DNA of 64,000 bases, taken from positions 7,837,966 to 7,901,965 of the forward strand of contig OX246747.1 of assembly GCA_945910005.1 (NCBI GenBank). The letters are read 5' to 3'. The notes below the pieces were generated by a model that was not told the origin of the DNA, did no database searches, and saw only the letters and a program-made list of their open reading frames with translations. Positions 8,735-20,789 of the stretch are shown here, in pieces. The stretch comes from Isoperla grammatica. Its lineage: Eukaryota > Arthropoda > Insecta > Plecoptera > Perlodidae. The position numbers were made by a program, and so were the translations under genes. Position 1 is the stretch's first letter. Every line of letters starts with the position of its first letter.

Positions 8735-11202
8735 CTAAATAATCCATAGCGTTACAACGTTTCCCACTAATCAGAATGTGGTGACGAAGGCCTGTAACTC
8801 GTTCATTCTTGTGGCCCCTGACCGTGATGAGTAATTGATCTCCACCTTTATCTCTTTTAGTCGCAGTTTCGTACTCGGAACAGGTCATGTGGTAGGCCGT
8901 CTGTGGCCTTTGGGCACTTTTGGCCGTTAGAATGAAACACACGACACTGGAAAAAAGCGGTCAAGACTGGTCACAAATATTGTAAAGAAACAATTGTGGT
9001 GTAATGTAATTATTAGCATTGTATTATTATACTTACGAGATCAAGTGTTGGACGGCCTTTCGTAGTGGGGGAGACCATTTGGACGTATCGGACGTATCAG
9101 AGTGTTCAAAGCCCTGTTCGTATCATATCTGTAGTTTCTGCATACTTCTAGCTCAAGGGCCGTACCGGCGTCTAGGGATTTGACTTTGGCTTCCTTCTTG
9201 GCCTCCAGATCGCCACGTGCCCTTACTAGTAATAACTTTCGGAAACCGGCGACGCGGTCAACGATTATATTGGCAGTTTTGCGCTTGTTTGGATCATTAA
9301 TGTAATTCTTCGTCATGTCAACCATGAATCGGACGAATATCTTAAGGTTAAATACGGAGCCGGCTGCCTGTGCCTCCTTGCCTTCATCAGGTTGAAAAAA
9401 TGAAATCAACTTGTTTGTTTGCGTCAGTACAGGAAGCCAATCTTCCATTGTTTGGGGCCAATGACCGATTTGGCTGACAGTGTTCAAATGGTCCGGCCTC
9501 ATATGGTACAGTATTCTTCTGACCGTTTTGCTGCAAAAGAGTTAATGATGCTGTCAGAACAAGCCTTAATGCAACAGATAAGGAGGTTGATTTGTTACTT
9601 AATAGTGAGGTTAGGTAATTATGTTTTACTTACACATATTGCTTTCTTGGCTTCGTAGTCCTGACGTTGACATTTAGATGTGACGTCCAATCATGTATGA
9701 CTGGTAGGCCTTCGGGTACTAGTGGCAGTGCTAATGTTGAAATTTTAGCTTGACGTGTTGCTTGCCTGATGGCCGCGACATTTTCCATGGATGCATTCGC
9801 ATTTCTTTCTTTAATTTCCTTTTCTAGCACTTTGGCCTCATTCAACCTGTAGCTGTCGTCAGTTGGCAGCCGGTCCTTTGCTGACTGGCGCGTGGTGGTA
9901 CTTTCTGGTCGAATTGGCTTTGGTAGAAGATGACGGTTTACTCACGTCTTGATTCTGGTCCCCGTCTTCTTTGATGACTACGAGCGCCTCGTTGTCCAAA
10001 TTGGATGGATACCTGGCAAATGGATTCAACATTGTCTCAGCCCAGGGCGGCGTAACGGCGACTTGTTTCCCGCAGGAACGTAGCAAGGCGACCACTGTAA
10101 ACATAAGTAGGTAAATATAGGTTTATTACCACCAGCAAGAGCAAAAACATGATATAAGTAAATGTCTAAACAATACTTACCTCGGTTAGTAATGCTTGGG
10201 TTGGCCATCAAGAAATCAACTCCCAAGTGTTGGGCCACAACAAATCGGGGCATCCTTGTCGTCTTGAATCGGAACCTTTGGAACATCATACGTGCTCTTC
10301 CTTGGCTTTGAGCGGCGCTGCACCGTGTACCCTACTCAGGTGTCGGCTAAGATTTTGTGGGGACCTCCAGCACAGCTCGCAGTTTGGGTTTGTTCGCAAG
10401 TGTATCAACCTGCCTGTGGCGGGAGTGGGTCTCCGAGCCCTCTTCGGTCTCGGATTGTCCGAGGTTTCGGAACATTTGGCACGACCCGGAATAGTTACCA
10501 ACCCGTGGCCAGTTCTGCTGCCGGCATCTAGTCGAGCCTCGTCCTCGAACAACTCGTCATCTGTACTGGTTGAGTCTTCGCCCAATTCACGGGATCTATC
10601 TTTATTTCTTCAATTGGGAATGTCCCTTTCCTGCAAGGGATTGTAGTCCGGATCTTTTAGTTCGATATTGACGAGGCGTTCCTTCCTTTTGGCCTCCTTT
10701 AGTTTCTTGTCACTCGCGGGTGGGAGGCTGACAATGCCAGATATGCCCCGAAACTTTGGCCGTTTCATGGCTATTGTCCTTGGTGTGTCCGGTTGGGGAT
10801 GGTGGTCTTGGTCTCGCTCTGGCTCCGTGTGGCCTTGAGTAGGTCTTATATCTGTGTCTATGTCGATGTTTCTGTCCTCTAGTACCTCATCTGTGTTCGG
10901 TATGGTAGGTTCCTCGTCTACCTGGGAATTGGCAACCTGTGGTACACCTTCGTTTTGCTCCGACACCTTTGCCTGCGTGCCTGGATCTTGCGGTAACATG
11001 TCTTCATCGAAAATTAACGGGCTATTTACAATTGTACTGTTTGTTTGAGGTTGTCCCAGTTCGGATTCATTCGAATCGGAATCGTCACACTTGTACTCCA
11101 TAGCGAGACGCAGTAGACCACCATCCGTCTTCACAGAAGATCCACCACCTTCATCATCATTATCATCATCTAAATCATTATCATTATCATTATCATCATC
11201 AT
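8735..11202 (-). pseudogene. Multi-exon C2H2 / recombinase-like gene, disrupted
   Basis: Exon-like blocks with matching GT/AG signals on the minus strand: 11202-10181 (acidic N-terminal part, then a C2H2 finger CELCWRSPQNLSRHLSRVH), 10094-9946, about 9900-9634, 9530-9037, and 8946-8735. The last block contains AKSAQRPQTAYHMTCSEYE followed by VRGHKNERV. This R-x-P..MT.EE..HK pattern resembles the catalytic region of Crypton-like tyrosine-recombinase proteins, but that is tentative. Defects: in-frame TGA near 10608 in the large exon, a frame change after the zinc finger at 10286, and a TGA just before the 9037 donor. A SINE at 11203 sits in its Asp-rich tract. It is probably a degraded transposon gene or host derivative. 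Confidence 0.45.
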
Positions 11203-11517
11203 CCTGCCCAGGGACTGCTACCTTATCGTGGTGGGCAGGTTTGCGTGCTTTGATGATCCCGAGAGCTATGCCGGCGGAAGCGTATGCTTCTGGTAGGGCC
11301 ACCCTAGCCGGACATGTCGAGGAAGAGAAGTCAGACAAAGTGCAGTCCACACCCGAATCTCTTTTCCCCCCGTTTGCCCTTTCCTCACGCGCCATCCTAC
11401 TTGCCCCTTTCCTCCAAAGAACCCCCAATTTCATCTTCATTATCACCTACTCTTCGTCTTGATTAGCCAAGTTGCAAAAATATAAGACGTTAAGCCCAAA
11501 TATAAATCAATCAATCC
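11203..11517 (+). mobile_element. SINE-like element, H1 head, tail B
   Basis: Starts CCTGCCCAGGGACTGCTACC after an ATC-rich tract and ends ..ACGTTAAGCCCAAATATAAATCAATCAATC. It is inserted in the acidic repeat of the minus-strand multi-exon gene. Confidence 0.88.
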
Positions 11518-11561
11518 ACATTTAGATGCCTTACACTAAAATTATTGTATTATGTATTATA

Positions 11562-11906
11562 TTATTTATTAAGATATACTATTGATGATCCTCTCCAACT
11601 CGGAGGTGGGAATCTCATCGAGGGATCGCTCATGTTTTCGTTGAGCTCTCCCTCTCCCCTGGATCCTTCCCTCGCCGGTGCTCCTGGCTCTTCTGAGCTT
11701 CCCGTCGTTTCTTTTCGAGAAGAAGGCCTTCTCTCTTTGTATTCGTTTTTTGAGTTGTTCCTTGACACCTCCCAGCCAGGGATGCGCTCTCTCATAATCT
11801 GAAAGCGTCTTCTGGGCGAGGCGAGCTCCTCTTGCAGTTTCGTGGTCTGGCCGCGCAGGGCTAGCCAGTGATAAAGTTCATCCTCGCGGTTCGCCATTAC
11901 TCTCAA
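11562..11906 (-). CDS. Unrecognised charged ORF
   Basis: A 114-residue minus-strand frame, rich in E, R and S, with a short helix-forming N-terminus (LRGQTTKLQEELASPRRRF). It lies downstream, on the same strand, of the SGNH-like ORF at 12044-12364. I do not recognise a family. It may be part of the same mobile-element protein. Confidence 0.35.
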   Translation of the reverse strand: MRVMANREDELYHWLALRGQTTKLQEELASPRRRFQIMRERIPGWEVSRNNSKNEYKERRPSSRKETTGSSEEPGAPAREGSRGEGELNENMSDPSMRFPPPSWRGSSIVYLNK

Positions 11907-12043
11907 ATAGGGGACTTATTCGGGTTTCACACTCATCATGAACAATGGTTTGCTGGATCAAGTCCAGCAAGTTGTCTTTACTGATTGGTAAGGCACGCCG
12001 TGCACAGACCGACACCCAGTTAGCAATTGCATCTTCTTCCTAC

Positions 12044-12364
12044 TCAGAGAGATAGATCTACAAAACTCACCCCGTAAGGCGTCCACAGTTGTTGCAGCGC
12101 GACATTTACTTCCACGGCAACGGCGTTTACTCGACGAAGCTTCTCGTCTTGGCGTAACAGCTTGTGGTTGTCCTGGGATGGAGGCAAGATACCTGAAACA
12201 ACCACAACAATGGAGAGATTTACCCTCTTAACCTGCTTGATGAGATCAGCCACATCTCCGGCCATGGCTTCGGGAGTTTCGCGGCGAAACACGTTGTTAA
12301 CTCCAGCATGGATGACCGTCCTCTCGTAGAAAGGGGCCGCTCGCTCTGCTACTGTAGTGAGCAT
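12044..12364 (-). pseudogene. SGNH/GDSL-hydrolase-like domain fragment
   Basis: The frame includes TVIHAGVNNVFRRETPEAMA, matching the GxND block III of SGNH hydrolases (VNN here), then a hydrophobic strand SIVVVVSGILPP and a helix with LRRVNAVAVEVN. This compact esterase-like domain is common in proteins encoded by invertebrate mobile elements. A diverged homologue at 24598-24822 supplies the C-terminal His block that is missing here. There is no nucleophile GDS block, so it is partial. Confidence 0.55.
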
Positions 12365-13197
12365 CTCGAATATTTATTTATTTGACTTATGTTTCGATAC
12401 ATTATTTTCTTTAATTATTTTATTTATTTTTTTACATAATATAAGTTCGACATCTGAAATTTAAAAGGGAAACACATAAGGTATATACCTTGTGCGTGAT
12501 ACTGCACTGAAAATACATAATACATGGCAAATGTCAAGAATATGCCATCTGCAATTGTTTCTTCGTTGGTCATGACCGTTCCCTCGACGGTGGGGAAACA
12601 CATGGGGTTGCGTTTCTCTCAAAACACTGTTTCTAAGCTTGCATTTGCATCGTAATTCACTTGAAAATAATTCCATGTAAGCATCAAATAATAAATCGAA
12701 CATAACTAGTGCCAACTCGACTGACCTTATTTCATTAGAAATTAGGTGGCATGCAAAGTCTGCAAATGGCTTTGTGTTATGTGTACAAAGGGGAAAACAT
12801 CAGCCTACTTACCACTAGCCGATTAAATTTGCAAAGAAATGTAATGCGCAAATATTTACAACTTCACTGCAAAGTAAGCTGTTGGGTTACCGTTTCTTCA
12901 CCTACAGTCCCTAATAGTTATGTTAGTATGATTAATAAAAAAAAAACATATCACGCCACCACCACCATACTAAAAACCACAATAACAATAAATAAAGAAG
13001 TTAAGTTCACACATTAGTTTAGTAATTTTAATGGTCAGTGAAATGAAATAAATATGAAATATGAGTGACGTAAAAAGTATGCACCAATAGATAAAAAATA
13101 AGAAAACGGACAGGACAACACCATTGAAAAAAAATTGTGCTAGGAGCACAACAGTTGAAAATGGCATACTGAATATTCAATCCCCCACTGCACTGCA
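12365..13197. other. No recognised feature
   Basis: AT-rich non-coding sequence. I see no homology to the other repeats in the window and no convincing exon. Confidence 0.5.
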
Positions 13198-13619
13198 TCA
13201 AACGGGTACAGTGACTGCCACATCCACCTCTAACTTCCCCAACCGCTTGCATTCAAGGTCATGCTTTTCCCGCATTTGCTTAAGCACCAGACAGCGACGC
13301 TCTTTCTCGAAGGCTTCCTCTGCTAGGGCTTGCCTCCGAGAAACCTCGAGTAGGAACTCCTCCCGCTGGGCTCTGAATTCAGCCGCAGCCCTCGACTCCA
13401 AGATGCGCAGCTCGTGTAGGCTTGTTTGCCTTGTAGCATCACACGTGAGCTGTGACATCCTTTCTTCATGCTCTTCGCTGATTACGGCCAGCCTACTCCG
13501 ACATCTGCTAGAGCTGCGAGAGGAAGTAGCAGTTCCAGCAGATTCGGTAGCAGGCCGTGGCGTCTCTGGAGTCTGGGAGATGAGTGGAAATGGTTCGTGG
13601 TTCTGTTCCATTTCCACGT
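13198..13619 (-). CDS. Coiled-coil protein, last exon (Myb/SANT-type accessory gene?)
   Basis: Begins at an acceptor TTATGTTTACAG and stays open for about 140 codons to a stop at 13198. A Ser/Thr/Pro-rich stretch is followed by a long charged helix (EEHEERMSQLTCDATRQTSL, then RILESRAAAEFRAQREEFLL). The EExxxRMSQL..LHELR start is shared with the ORFs at 19651-19960 and 46101-46520, so it is a small gene family. Such C-terminal coiled coils often follow a Myb/SANT-like domain in transposon-derived genes; no such domain is seen here. Confidence 0.5.
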
Positions 13620-14008
13620 CTGTAAACATAATAAACAGTATGGGGTTCAGAAACTTTCAAACCATCCTGTATAATAATTATGCAAGAAAATATGTCTGGC
13701 TAGTTAATAGGCTAAACACCAAGAATTAAAATTGAAACTTATAAATAGAGACTGTCAAACATGTAAATAAAGATAGAACTTATAGAAAAGATGTACTGTA
13801 TTGCGGTAGGCCATGTCCATACGTTCGCTGAATAGTAAATAATATATTTCTGTAATATAATAATAAAACCAGAATATTCATCCTCCAAAAGGGAGCCATC
13901 TGCATCATAGCTGCATTTCCATGAGGCATACACGCTCAGCAGTCTTACCCACTTGGTCTAGTCAATAATATGTTGCAGAAGTTCACACATAAAACATAGG
14001 CTATTTAC

Positions 14009-14172
14009 CTCCATCTGACTCCAGAGACTCGTAATCAGCGAAGTCATGTTGGGAGTCGATGGCCGTACTTCGTCCGGCACCATCATCATTGCCCAGACGA
14101 GGAATTCCGGCGAGAGCGTCACTGTCGTGGTGTTGTGCCACGACAATAGTCAAATGCGGGGCAATATGCTCT
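14009..14172 (-). CDS. Upstream exon of the coiled-coil gene (candidate)
   Basis: Minus-strand open segment with acidic, Ser-rich coding character (HHDSDALAGIPRLGNDDG..) ending at a GGAG|GTAAAT donor at 14009. It lies about 0.4 kb upstream of the coiled-coil exon on the same strand. The acceptor side is uncertain. Confidence 0.35.
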
Positions 14173-14301
14173 ACAAGCGGATTGGGGAGTAGTTTTTTAC
14201 GTTAATTTTAACTGTTGCAACTGAGAAAACTACATCTAATTCCGATTATTTTTTTAACAAAAAAAAAGTCGACAAAAATACAATGAGCAAATTCCTTAGG
14301 T

Positions 14302-14448
14302 TGGAATTCATAGTCGGCCCCTACACCTAGGGGCGCCCATTGTTGCCAAGGTAACAATTGTTTGCATGTTATTTCCCATAAACAAAACAAATCCATAGCA
14401 ACAATGGGTGCCCCTAGGTGTAGGGGCCGACTATGAATTCCAACCTTA
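14302..14448. mobile_element. PIF/Harbinger-type MITE, copy 1
   Basis: About 147 bp with terminal inverted repeats of more than 45 bp (GGTTGGAATTCATAGTCGGC at each end), flanked by TTA on both sides. A 3-bp TWA duplication is diagnostic for PIF/Harbinger elements. A second, almost identical copy is at 39076-39222. Confidence 0.85.
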
Positions 14449-14461
14449 TTGTCTTTATTTG

Positions 14462-15330
14462 TTATACATAAATGTTTTTGAAATTAAGCTTAATATAATC
14501 AATACAGAATATTAATAATAATATACAATAAACGTGAGGTATTTTGTTCCTTATGATGATTTGCACAGCACGCTCATACCTGTAGTCGCCTCTGATAAGC
14601 GTACGAGACACCAGTGCGGGTGTATGGGTGTGTGGGTAGGGGCGGGAACCCCGGGGTGGTGGATTTGTTATTTTGTCGCCGGGACAGCGAAACGGGAGAG
14701 CGCGTTGAGCCTGTTGGTCTCTGATACACAGGGCAGGCAAGGAGGGAGGCTTGGTGCACTCACTGGACGGGTGGGTTCGTGCGCACTTGAAGCAGGAAGG
14801 TGGGAGGGTACTGAAAGCGGAACTGTGGCCGTATTTTTGGCAGTTGTAGCACTGCCGCGGTCCCTGTGGTCCCCTGTACTTTTCAACGGTAACCGATGGT
14901 AGCACACTCTTTCAATTGTCGAGAGTGACCTTCCGTCGCTCGAATCGGAGATTTTCATGGTTACGACGTAGAGTGGCATCGGTCTGCGGACCCCGTCGAC
15001 GGGGCGGTGAAGGAGCTGCGTAACTTCCGTGAAGTTGAAGCGTTGCTCGGTGAGGTCGGCCTTGATGTCGTCGACGTGGACTGTGGCCGAGAGGCCACGG
15101 AGGACAAATTTTCGTTGTTTTTGGTCCGCTTTGGAGAAAATTGAAGAATTGAAGGTCCTCGCGGCGGATGGCGGCGATCAGCTGATCGTACGTGGCGATG
15201 TCGGCGGCCTTTATGCGGAACGCGTCACGGGTGGATGATAGCGTGAATTGGCCAGAGGTGGTTGACTTGATGATGTTTAGCATCGAGCGGTAGTCCTCTA
15301 CCCCGTAGAAGGTGATGGGCGCTCTTCATT
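14462..15330 (-). pseudogene. Jockey-type LINE ORF1 (gag-like) relic
   Basis: Minus-strand pieces in at least two frames: an RNA-binding region (ITFYGVEDYRSMLN.., then DAFRIKAADIATYDQLIAAI) and a zinc-knuckle region (CYNCQKYGHSSAFSTLPP.., CFKCARTHPSSEC). The order matches ORF1 of Jockey-clade non-LTR retrotransposons (PRE_C2HC-like domain, then CCHC knuckles). Frames shift between 14900 and 14980, and the first knuckle lost its last Cys. No ORF2 follows here. Confidence 0.6.
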
Positions 15331-15354
15331 CCGCTCGGCATTGCGTCACGTTCA

Positions 15355-16548
15355 CCTGCCATCACAGGAACATTGGCTGCATAGATTGCAACTCCTAGGG
15401 AAGAGTTTCACCCGTTGAGCGAGAAATATAATAAATGTCTTACATAATATGTTATATTAATCAACATGTAATATATTTCTCACTCAACGGTTCCATCTTT
15501 AGCCATCAAACCAATCAAACGAAACTCAAATTGGTACCTTGCGTTTCATACAAAGTATCAGTCAAATATGTGCCTCAATATTGCTCTTCTGCACAATGCA
15601 GTGTCACGTTGCTCCGTATGGTAGTTACTTATCGAGTACTAAGCAGTGGCCAGAGAGAAGACTATCATGGTATCCTTGATATCTATTAAAGCTTTTGGCC
15701 TAAGAGCCTTCTCGCTCGGGGAGAACAAAAATCGTTTCTAATTGGGATTTAGTGAACAAAACAAATCTTTCCTGCCTCTAGGGTTAGTAAGACAGTTATT
15801 CGGTAGCTGGTGTAGTGAAGTGCAAACTGTTTTAAGTTTTAATTGTAGCTAAGTTATTGCTATTCATTTCACCATGATAGTCACCAGTGTTACTACCAGA
15901 AGCAAAAAGTAAACTGGTTTCAGGGACAAAACCACCTCTACCCCCCCCCCCCCCCCCCACCCCCTACGCATCCATGCAACACAATAAATCTCCTTCCATC
16001 ATTCATGTTACCTCGCTTTGCACTTCTTGTATCTTTATCTTTCCATGTCTTGCCCAACGTTCCCCTCTAGAAAATCCACGTTTTGTCTTCAATATTTGGC
16101 TGCCGAGGACTAGATATAGACTATCAATGTTTTGTATAGCCTATACTTTGTTAAAAAGTTGATCCTCTGCAGCGCAATATTGTAACTTTCCATTAATACT
16201 CTTCGGTTATCCGTTTTCTCCCACTTAAAACCTATATCAACAACAAACTGTAGCTAGAAGGCTTGCAAATGGAAAATAAACACTTCATTAGTGTGGCAGA
16301 AGGTTTAAGAACTTTTTCAAAACATTACTATACTATAAAGGCTTGCAGCCTACTACTATTATTCAAGAATACGTTTGATATAGTTTAATAAGTTTTTCGC
16401 AGACACAATTTTTAAACGTTATTAACTACACATTAATATTATATACTTGCAAGTTGATGTTAGTGAGAAGCCCCATAACCTCGCCACGGTCTCAACTATC
16501 TATGGGTTTTTGTTGTTGACGTAGAAAGGTTTAACCATAAAATATAAC
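15355..16548. repeat. 1.2-kb dispersed repeat, copy 1
   Basis: Nearly colinear with 31090-32290. Near 15413-15495 a 19-bp inverted repeat (CCGTTGAGCGAGAAATATA and its complement) flanks about 45 bp, with one mismatch. The right end (CTCGCCACGGTCTCAACTAT to ATAACGGTACC) recurs alone at 63784-63857. It contains an 18-nt C run near 15942. There is no coding content, so I infer a non-autonomous transposon or solo terminal repeat. Confidence 0.7.
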
Positions 16549-16812
16549 GGTACCGCTATTAGTTGGAAGGATGCGTTGTTTCGATACGTTGTTTCTCGTG
16601 CGGCCACCCCTGCACAACCACCTTCTCAATTTATTTCGTGTGACGAAACCCAGAAAATGGTGAACAATATTATATATAAAGTGGAGACTTTTGAATATAT
16701 ATTTCTTGATTATATAACGTGGCATTGTATTATTAAACAAAAAAATAAATTTAATATAAACATGGATCAAAGAAAGTTGTCAATATAATAATAACACTGG
16801 TAACTCTTTTAC

Positions 16813-16884
16813 CTGAAGCCCTACGGAAATATTGCCGAAGTCTGCTTCTGAAAGATGATCGGGTTTCTTGAACGTTGGTTTCAT
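16813..16884 (-). CDS. Candidate 72-bp orphan exon
   Basis: Bounded by TTGTTGTTTCAG|ATGAAACC on the acceptor side and CTTCAG|GTAAAAG on the donor side. It is open for 24 codons (KKPDHLSEADFGNISVGLQ). No partner exon was found, and the family is unknown. Confidence 0.3.
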
Positions 16885-16995
16885 CTGAAACAACAAGTTA
16901 AATCAAGAATGGTTATAAAAAACAAAATAACATTACACTTTATTTTTGAGGTTTAATACCCCTTAATTGCTTAGAAATGAATGTTCAGAAAAAAA

Positions 16996-17026
16996 ATTGT
17001 ATTGTATTGTATTGTATTGTATTTTA
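16996..17026 (-). repeat. LINE 3' tail, (ACAAT)n
   Basis: About five TTGTA/ACAAT units lie at the 3' end of the minus-strand LINE at 17297-18663. They are consistent with its microsatellite tail. Confidence 0.6.
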
Positions 17027-17296
17027 TTGCAGCTGTTGGATTACATGGAGATGTCGTAGCGAGTACGGGTCATCGTAATATAAGCATTGTCAAGTTTTTT
17101 AAGATAATTTTACATTAAGTTACATATGTACTTACAGACTAGGTATAAATTATAATGATGATAATTAAATATACACTCTACATATTGTGTGAATTGCTAC
17201 TGATAATATCTATAAGTATCATACATTTGACTTTTATCTTAGTTATATACATAGAATGTAGGCTACTGTCTTATGAAATCAAAAATTGAAAACAAT

Positions 17297-18663
17297 TTAT
17301 TTATTAGTTTCCCTGAAGCTATCAACACTGTATAGACATTTTCCTATCAAGTAATTTCTCAGTTTTAATTTAAACATATTGAGGTTTGTGACATTTTTTA
17401 TTTCATTGGGCAGGTTGTTGAACATCATCTTCCCTGCATAGACAGGAGCTTTGTCGATTATCTTCAATTTAGTGGTTGTCATGTGTAGGTTGGCCCGGTT
17501 TCGTGTATTGTGCTGATGGGTATCGGAGTTTTTCAATAAAGCATCATGATGGTTTTCTCGCACATACATTATAACTGCATAAATGTACTTGGAAGGGACT
17601 GTAAGGATTTCTAGTGATTTAAAGTATTCTTTGCATGATTGTGTTGGTTTAAGGTTTAATATATAACGTATTGCCCTCTTTTGAAGCCTGAAGATTTTTA
17701 AGGTGTTTTTCTTGCTGCTATTTCCCCAAATTACTATGCCATAATTTATATAAGACTCAATAAGCGCATGGTAGGCAGATTTTAGTAAGCTCATATTACA
17801 GTATTGTTTTAGTTGTTTTATTACAAATATGCCTGAACTTATCTTCTTAGCAATGAACTCTACATGATCATCCCATGTGAGGTTTTCATCTATATACAGC
17901 CCCAAAACTTTAGCTACCCTTACCTGCTCCAGTCCTTGTTCTCCTATAAATATATTAACCTCCCTTCTGCACTTGTTACCTGGGTTGAAGACCATTACAT
18001 TTGTTTTAATGGAATTTACTTTAAGACAGTTATTTTCAAATTGTTGCACTACGTTATTTGTTTCAACAAAAGCATCGACCTCAAGTCCCTCAATTGTCTT
18101 ATGAGATATGGTTAGAGATGAGTCGTCAGCAAAGAGAGTCATTTCACCCTTTAAGACCCTCTCGGGAATATCATTTATACTGATATTAAAGAACAACGGA
18201 CCATTAACGGAGCCCTGCGGCACGCCATGCTTCATGACCTGTACTCTAGATTTATAAGTCTGGACTTGACCTTGCCTGTTTTCCTGCTTTATTTCCACAT
18301 ACTGTTTTCGATTTCTAGATATGACTGTACCCATTTCAATGCTACACCCCGAATCCCATAGCATTCTAATTTTTTGACTAGTATATTATGGTTTACACAA
18401 TCAAATGCCTTGGATAGATCCATAAATACTGCCATGGTTCTGTTGTTTTTGTCAATGCTTTCGATAATGTTATTTATAAAACATGCTGTCGCAGTTATGG
18501 TTGATCTTTTTTCCCGAAAACCATGCTGCCGATTTGAAATCAAATTCCGGGATGAAATATAATTTTGGTTTAAGATTGCATGAAACGGTTTTGCAGTCTC
18601 TAAGTCTAAACAGTTAAAATGGTCACTTTCACCTTCAGCTACTAAAATACCGAATCTATGCAA
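17297..18663 (-). pseudogene. Non-LTR retrotransposon reverse transcriptase, 5'-truncated
   Basis: Two overlapping minus-strand frames (18663-18289 and 18364-17297) form the RT of a LINE. The first has [20 protein letters not shown] and [12 protein letters not shown] (motifs 2-3). The second has HGVPQGSVNGPLFF and the catalytic FADDSSL box, then a connection region ending RNYLIGKCLYS. The endonuclease and ORF1 are absent, as in a 5'-truncated insertion. One frameshift near 18300 breaks it. The RT pattern suggests the Jockey/CR1 group; I cannot place the clade more finely. Confidence 0.8.
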
Positions 18664-18710
18664 ACTTGTTTTAATTCGTATAAAAACAAGATAATTATGT
18701 TTTAGTCTCT

Positions 18711-19531
18711 CCTACATAATAACTGTATACACTGTACAGTGCTTGCATGCTCTCTCCTACATAATGACTGTATACACTGTACAGTGCTTGCATGCTCTCT
18801 CCTACATAAGAACTGTATACACTGTACAGTGCTTGCATGCTCTCTCCTACATAATGACTGTATACACTGTACAGTGCTTGCATGCTCTCTCCTACATAAT
18901 GACTGTATACACTGTACAGTGCTTGCATGCTCTCTCCTACATAATGACTGTATACTCTGTACAGTGCTTGCATGCTCTCTCCTACATAATGACTGTATAC
19001 TCTGTACAGTGCTTGCATGTTCTCTCCCTGCCCAGCGACTGCCACCTTATCGTGGTGGGCAGGTTTGCGTGCTTGGTTGATCCCGAGAGCTATGCCGGCG
19101 GGAGCGTATGCTTCTGGTAGGGCCACCCAAGCCGGACTGGTCGAGGAGGAGAAGTCAGACGAAGTGCAGTCCAAACCCCTATCCCCTCCCCCCCCCCCCC
19201 CCCACCCCCCCACTGACCCATTGAATATTTCTCCTCCCACTTGGCCCTGCCCTCCCTTGCTGGACTCCCGTATGACGACTCACGCGACGTACAATGGATC
19301 TGATTCGGATGTAGCTTTATTCTTCATTATCATCTTTCTCATCTTCATTATTACCCGCTCATCGTCTCGATTAGCCATCGTTGCATAAATATGAGACGTT
19401 AAGCCCCATTAATAATAATAATGTATGTTTTCTCCTACATAATGACTGTATACACTGTACAGTGCTTGCATGCTCTCTCCTACATAATGACTGTATACGC
19501 TGTACAGTGCTTGCATGCTCTCTCCTACATA
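18711..19531. repeat. 45-bp minisatellite, split by a SINE
   Basis: About seven 45-bp units (CTACATAATGACTGTATACA / CTGTACAGTGCTTGCATGCT) to 19026, and about two more at 19430-19531. The unit is a multiple of three, so both strands are open; I read it as non-coding. GTACAGT and ACTGTATAC give each unit internal dyad symmetry. Confidence 0.85.
19027..19420 (+). mobile_element. SINE-like element, H1 head, tail A, inside the 45-bp array
   Basis: Starts CCTGCCCAGCGACTGCC and ends ..AAGCCCCATTAATAATAATAA, an AAT tail instead of AATC. It contains a long C run near 19187-19207. It is flanked on both sides by the same minisatellite. Confidence 0.88.
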
Positions 19532-19650
19532 CAGATGAAAACTGATGAAAAAAAAAGGCTTAAGTAAATATAAAATAACTTGAAAAGGCATAGAAGAACA
19601 ATAATAATATATAAGCAATGCAAGCATCAGCATAGGACAACTCTTATAGA

Positions 19651-20280
19651 CTACAGGGGTGATCTTTGTCTTCCTGGTCTGGCTCGACTCCGATGCACGT
19701 GGTCAAACTCCAGGTGTTCCTCTTCCCTGGTAGCTCGGGCCGCCTCGAACCGGGCTCGGGCCTTTAAAATCCGGATTTCGACCGACGGGATCTCGGCCCG
19801 AGCTACCTCGGCTCGCTCCCGAGCAGCATCGGCACGGGCACGTGATAGAGCAGCGTCCATGTCGGCTCTGGCTTCACGCATTCGTATGTCGTGCAGCTCG
19901 TCTTTCTGCTCTTGTGTCGACTTGAGCTGCGACATTCGAAGCTGGTGTTCCTCACAGACAACTCCCTACCTATTTCTAGCAGTTCCATGGCTAGTTCCAT
20001 CCCCAGAAACGTTGGCACTGCGAGTGGGACTAACTCCACTAGTGGCAGAAGAATGCCCCAATGATGGCACAGTGCTAAGTTCCGGTTTAAGAATTCTACT
20101 GCGTTGAGTCTACCTTTGGCCAGTTCCTCATTGGCCCTTCGTATGGCGGCATCCTGGAGCAGGTATCTATCCCGTAGCCACTCCCGTATTTCCTCCCACC
20201 TCGCAACCAGGGTAGACTCACGGGTCTATCTGGTCGGTACGGACGAGTTTGTCTGAGGACTATAAGATGGTGCATTTAAA
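19651..20280 (-). pseudogene. Coiled-coil gene family, copy 2 (apparently exon-fused)
   Basis: The C-terminal part (19960-19651) is an Ala/Arg/Glu-rich helix: MSQLKSTQEQKDELHDIRMR then ARADMDAALSRARADAARER. The upstream part (about 20280-20075) matches the separate block at 47050-47262 (WREEIRE..RYLLQDAAIRxANE..LNAVEFLN). In this copy the two parts are joined with no intervening sequence. Frame breaks occur near 20040 and 20220. Function unknown; see 13198-13619 for the related intact exon. Confidence 0.45.
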
Positions 20281-20519
20281 CTGCTGAATAATAATTACAA
20301 AAGACACACAAGCAATGAGGCTTATTTAGAAGAACTCACAACAATGTATCTCATTGTCTTCATAAAAAGTATATATAGGCCTAGAAAGAAAGCATATAAG
20401 TTCTAGTAGGTCCGTGTAGTTAGCCCTCCTACAATATTTTATTAATATATCTATCTATATCGTGTTTGAATATATATATATCACACACTTCCCGAACCCA
20501 ACTCTACTTATTAGCACTA

Positions 20520-20632
20520 ACCCTCCCCTTTCCCCTTTCCTCACGCGCCCTCCTAGTTGCCCCTTTCCTCCAAAGAGCCCCCAATTTGGGGATTAGGTGG
20601 GCTCCAAGCCCAAATATCTATCAAACAATCGT
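20520..20632 (+). mobile_element. SINE-like fragment, tail B, internally deleted
   Basis: Matches the B body from CCCTTTCCTCACGCGCCCTC to CCAAAGAGCCCCCAATTT. It then jumps to AAGCCCAAATATCTATCAA, missing the ATATGAGACGTT segment. Confidence 0.65.
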
Positions 20633-20789
20633 CACGTTTTGGCAGTTAGTGTTAACATTGTTGGTTGGGGGGGGTGGGGGGCCTAACTTCATGGGCCTTA
20701 TTCTAAGATCAGATCACTTTTCTCGCAACCTATTATAATTCCCTTTTAACTGGCGAGCTGCGAACGGATATTTTGAGTGGTGATGGTAC

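Noticed and set aside
15940..15960. Long C run as a functional G-quadruplex site
   Set aside because: A homopolymer in a repeat copy, shorter in the paralogue at 31678; could be slippage or sequencing error, with nothing to support function.
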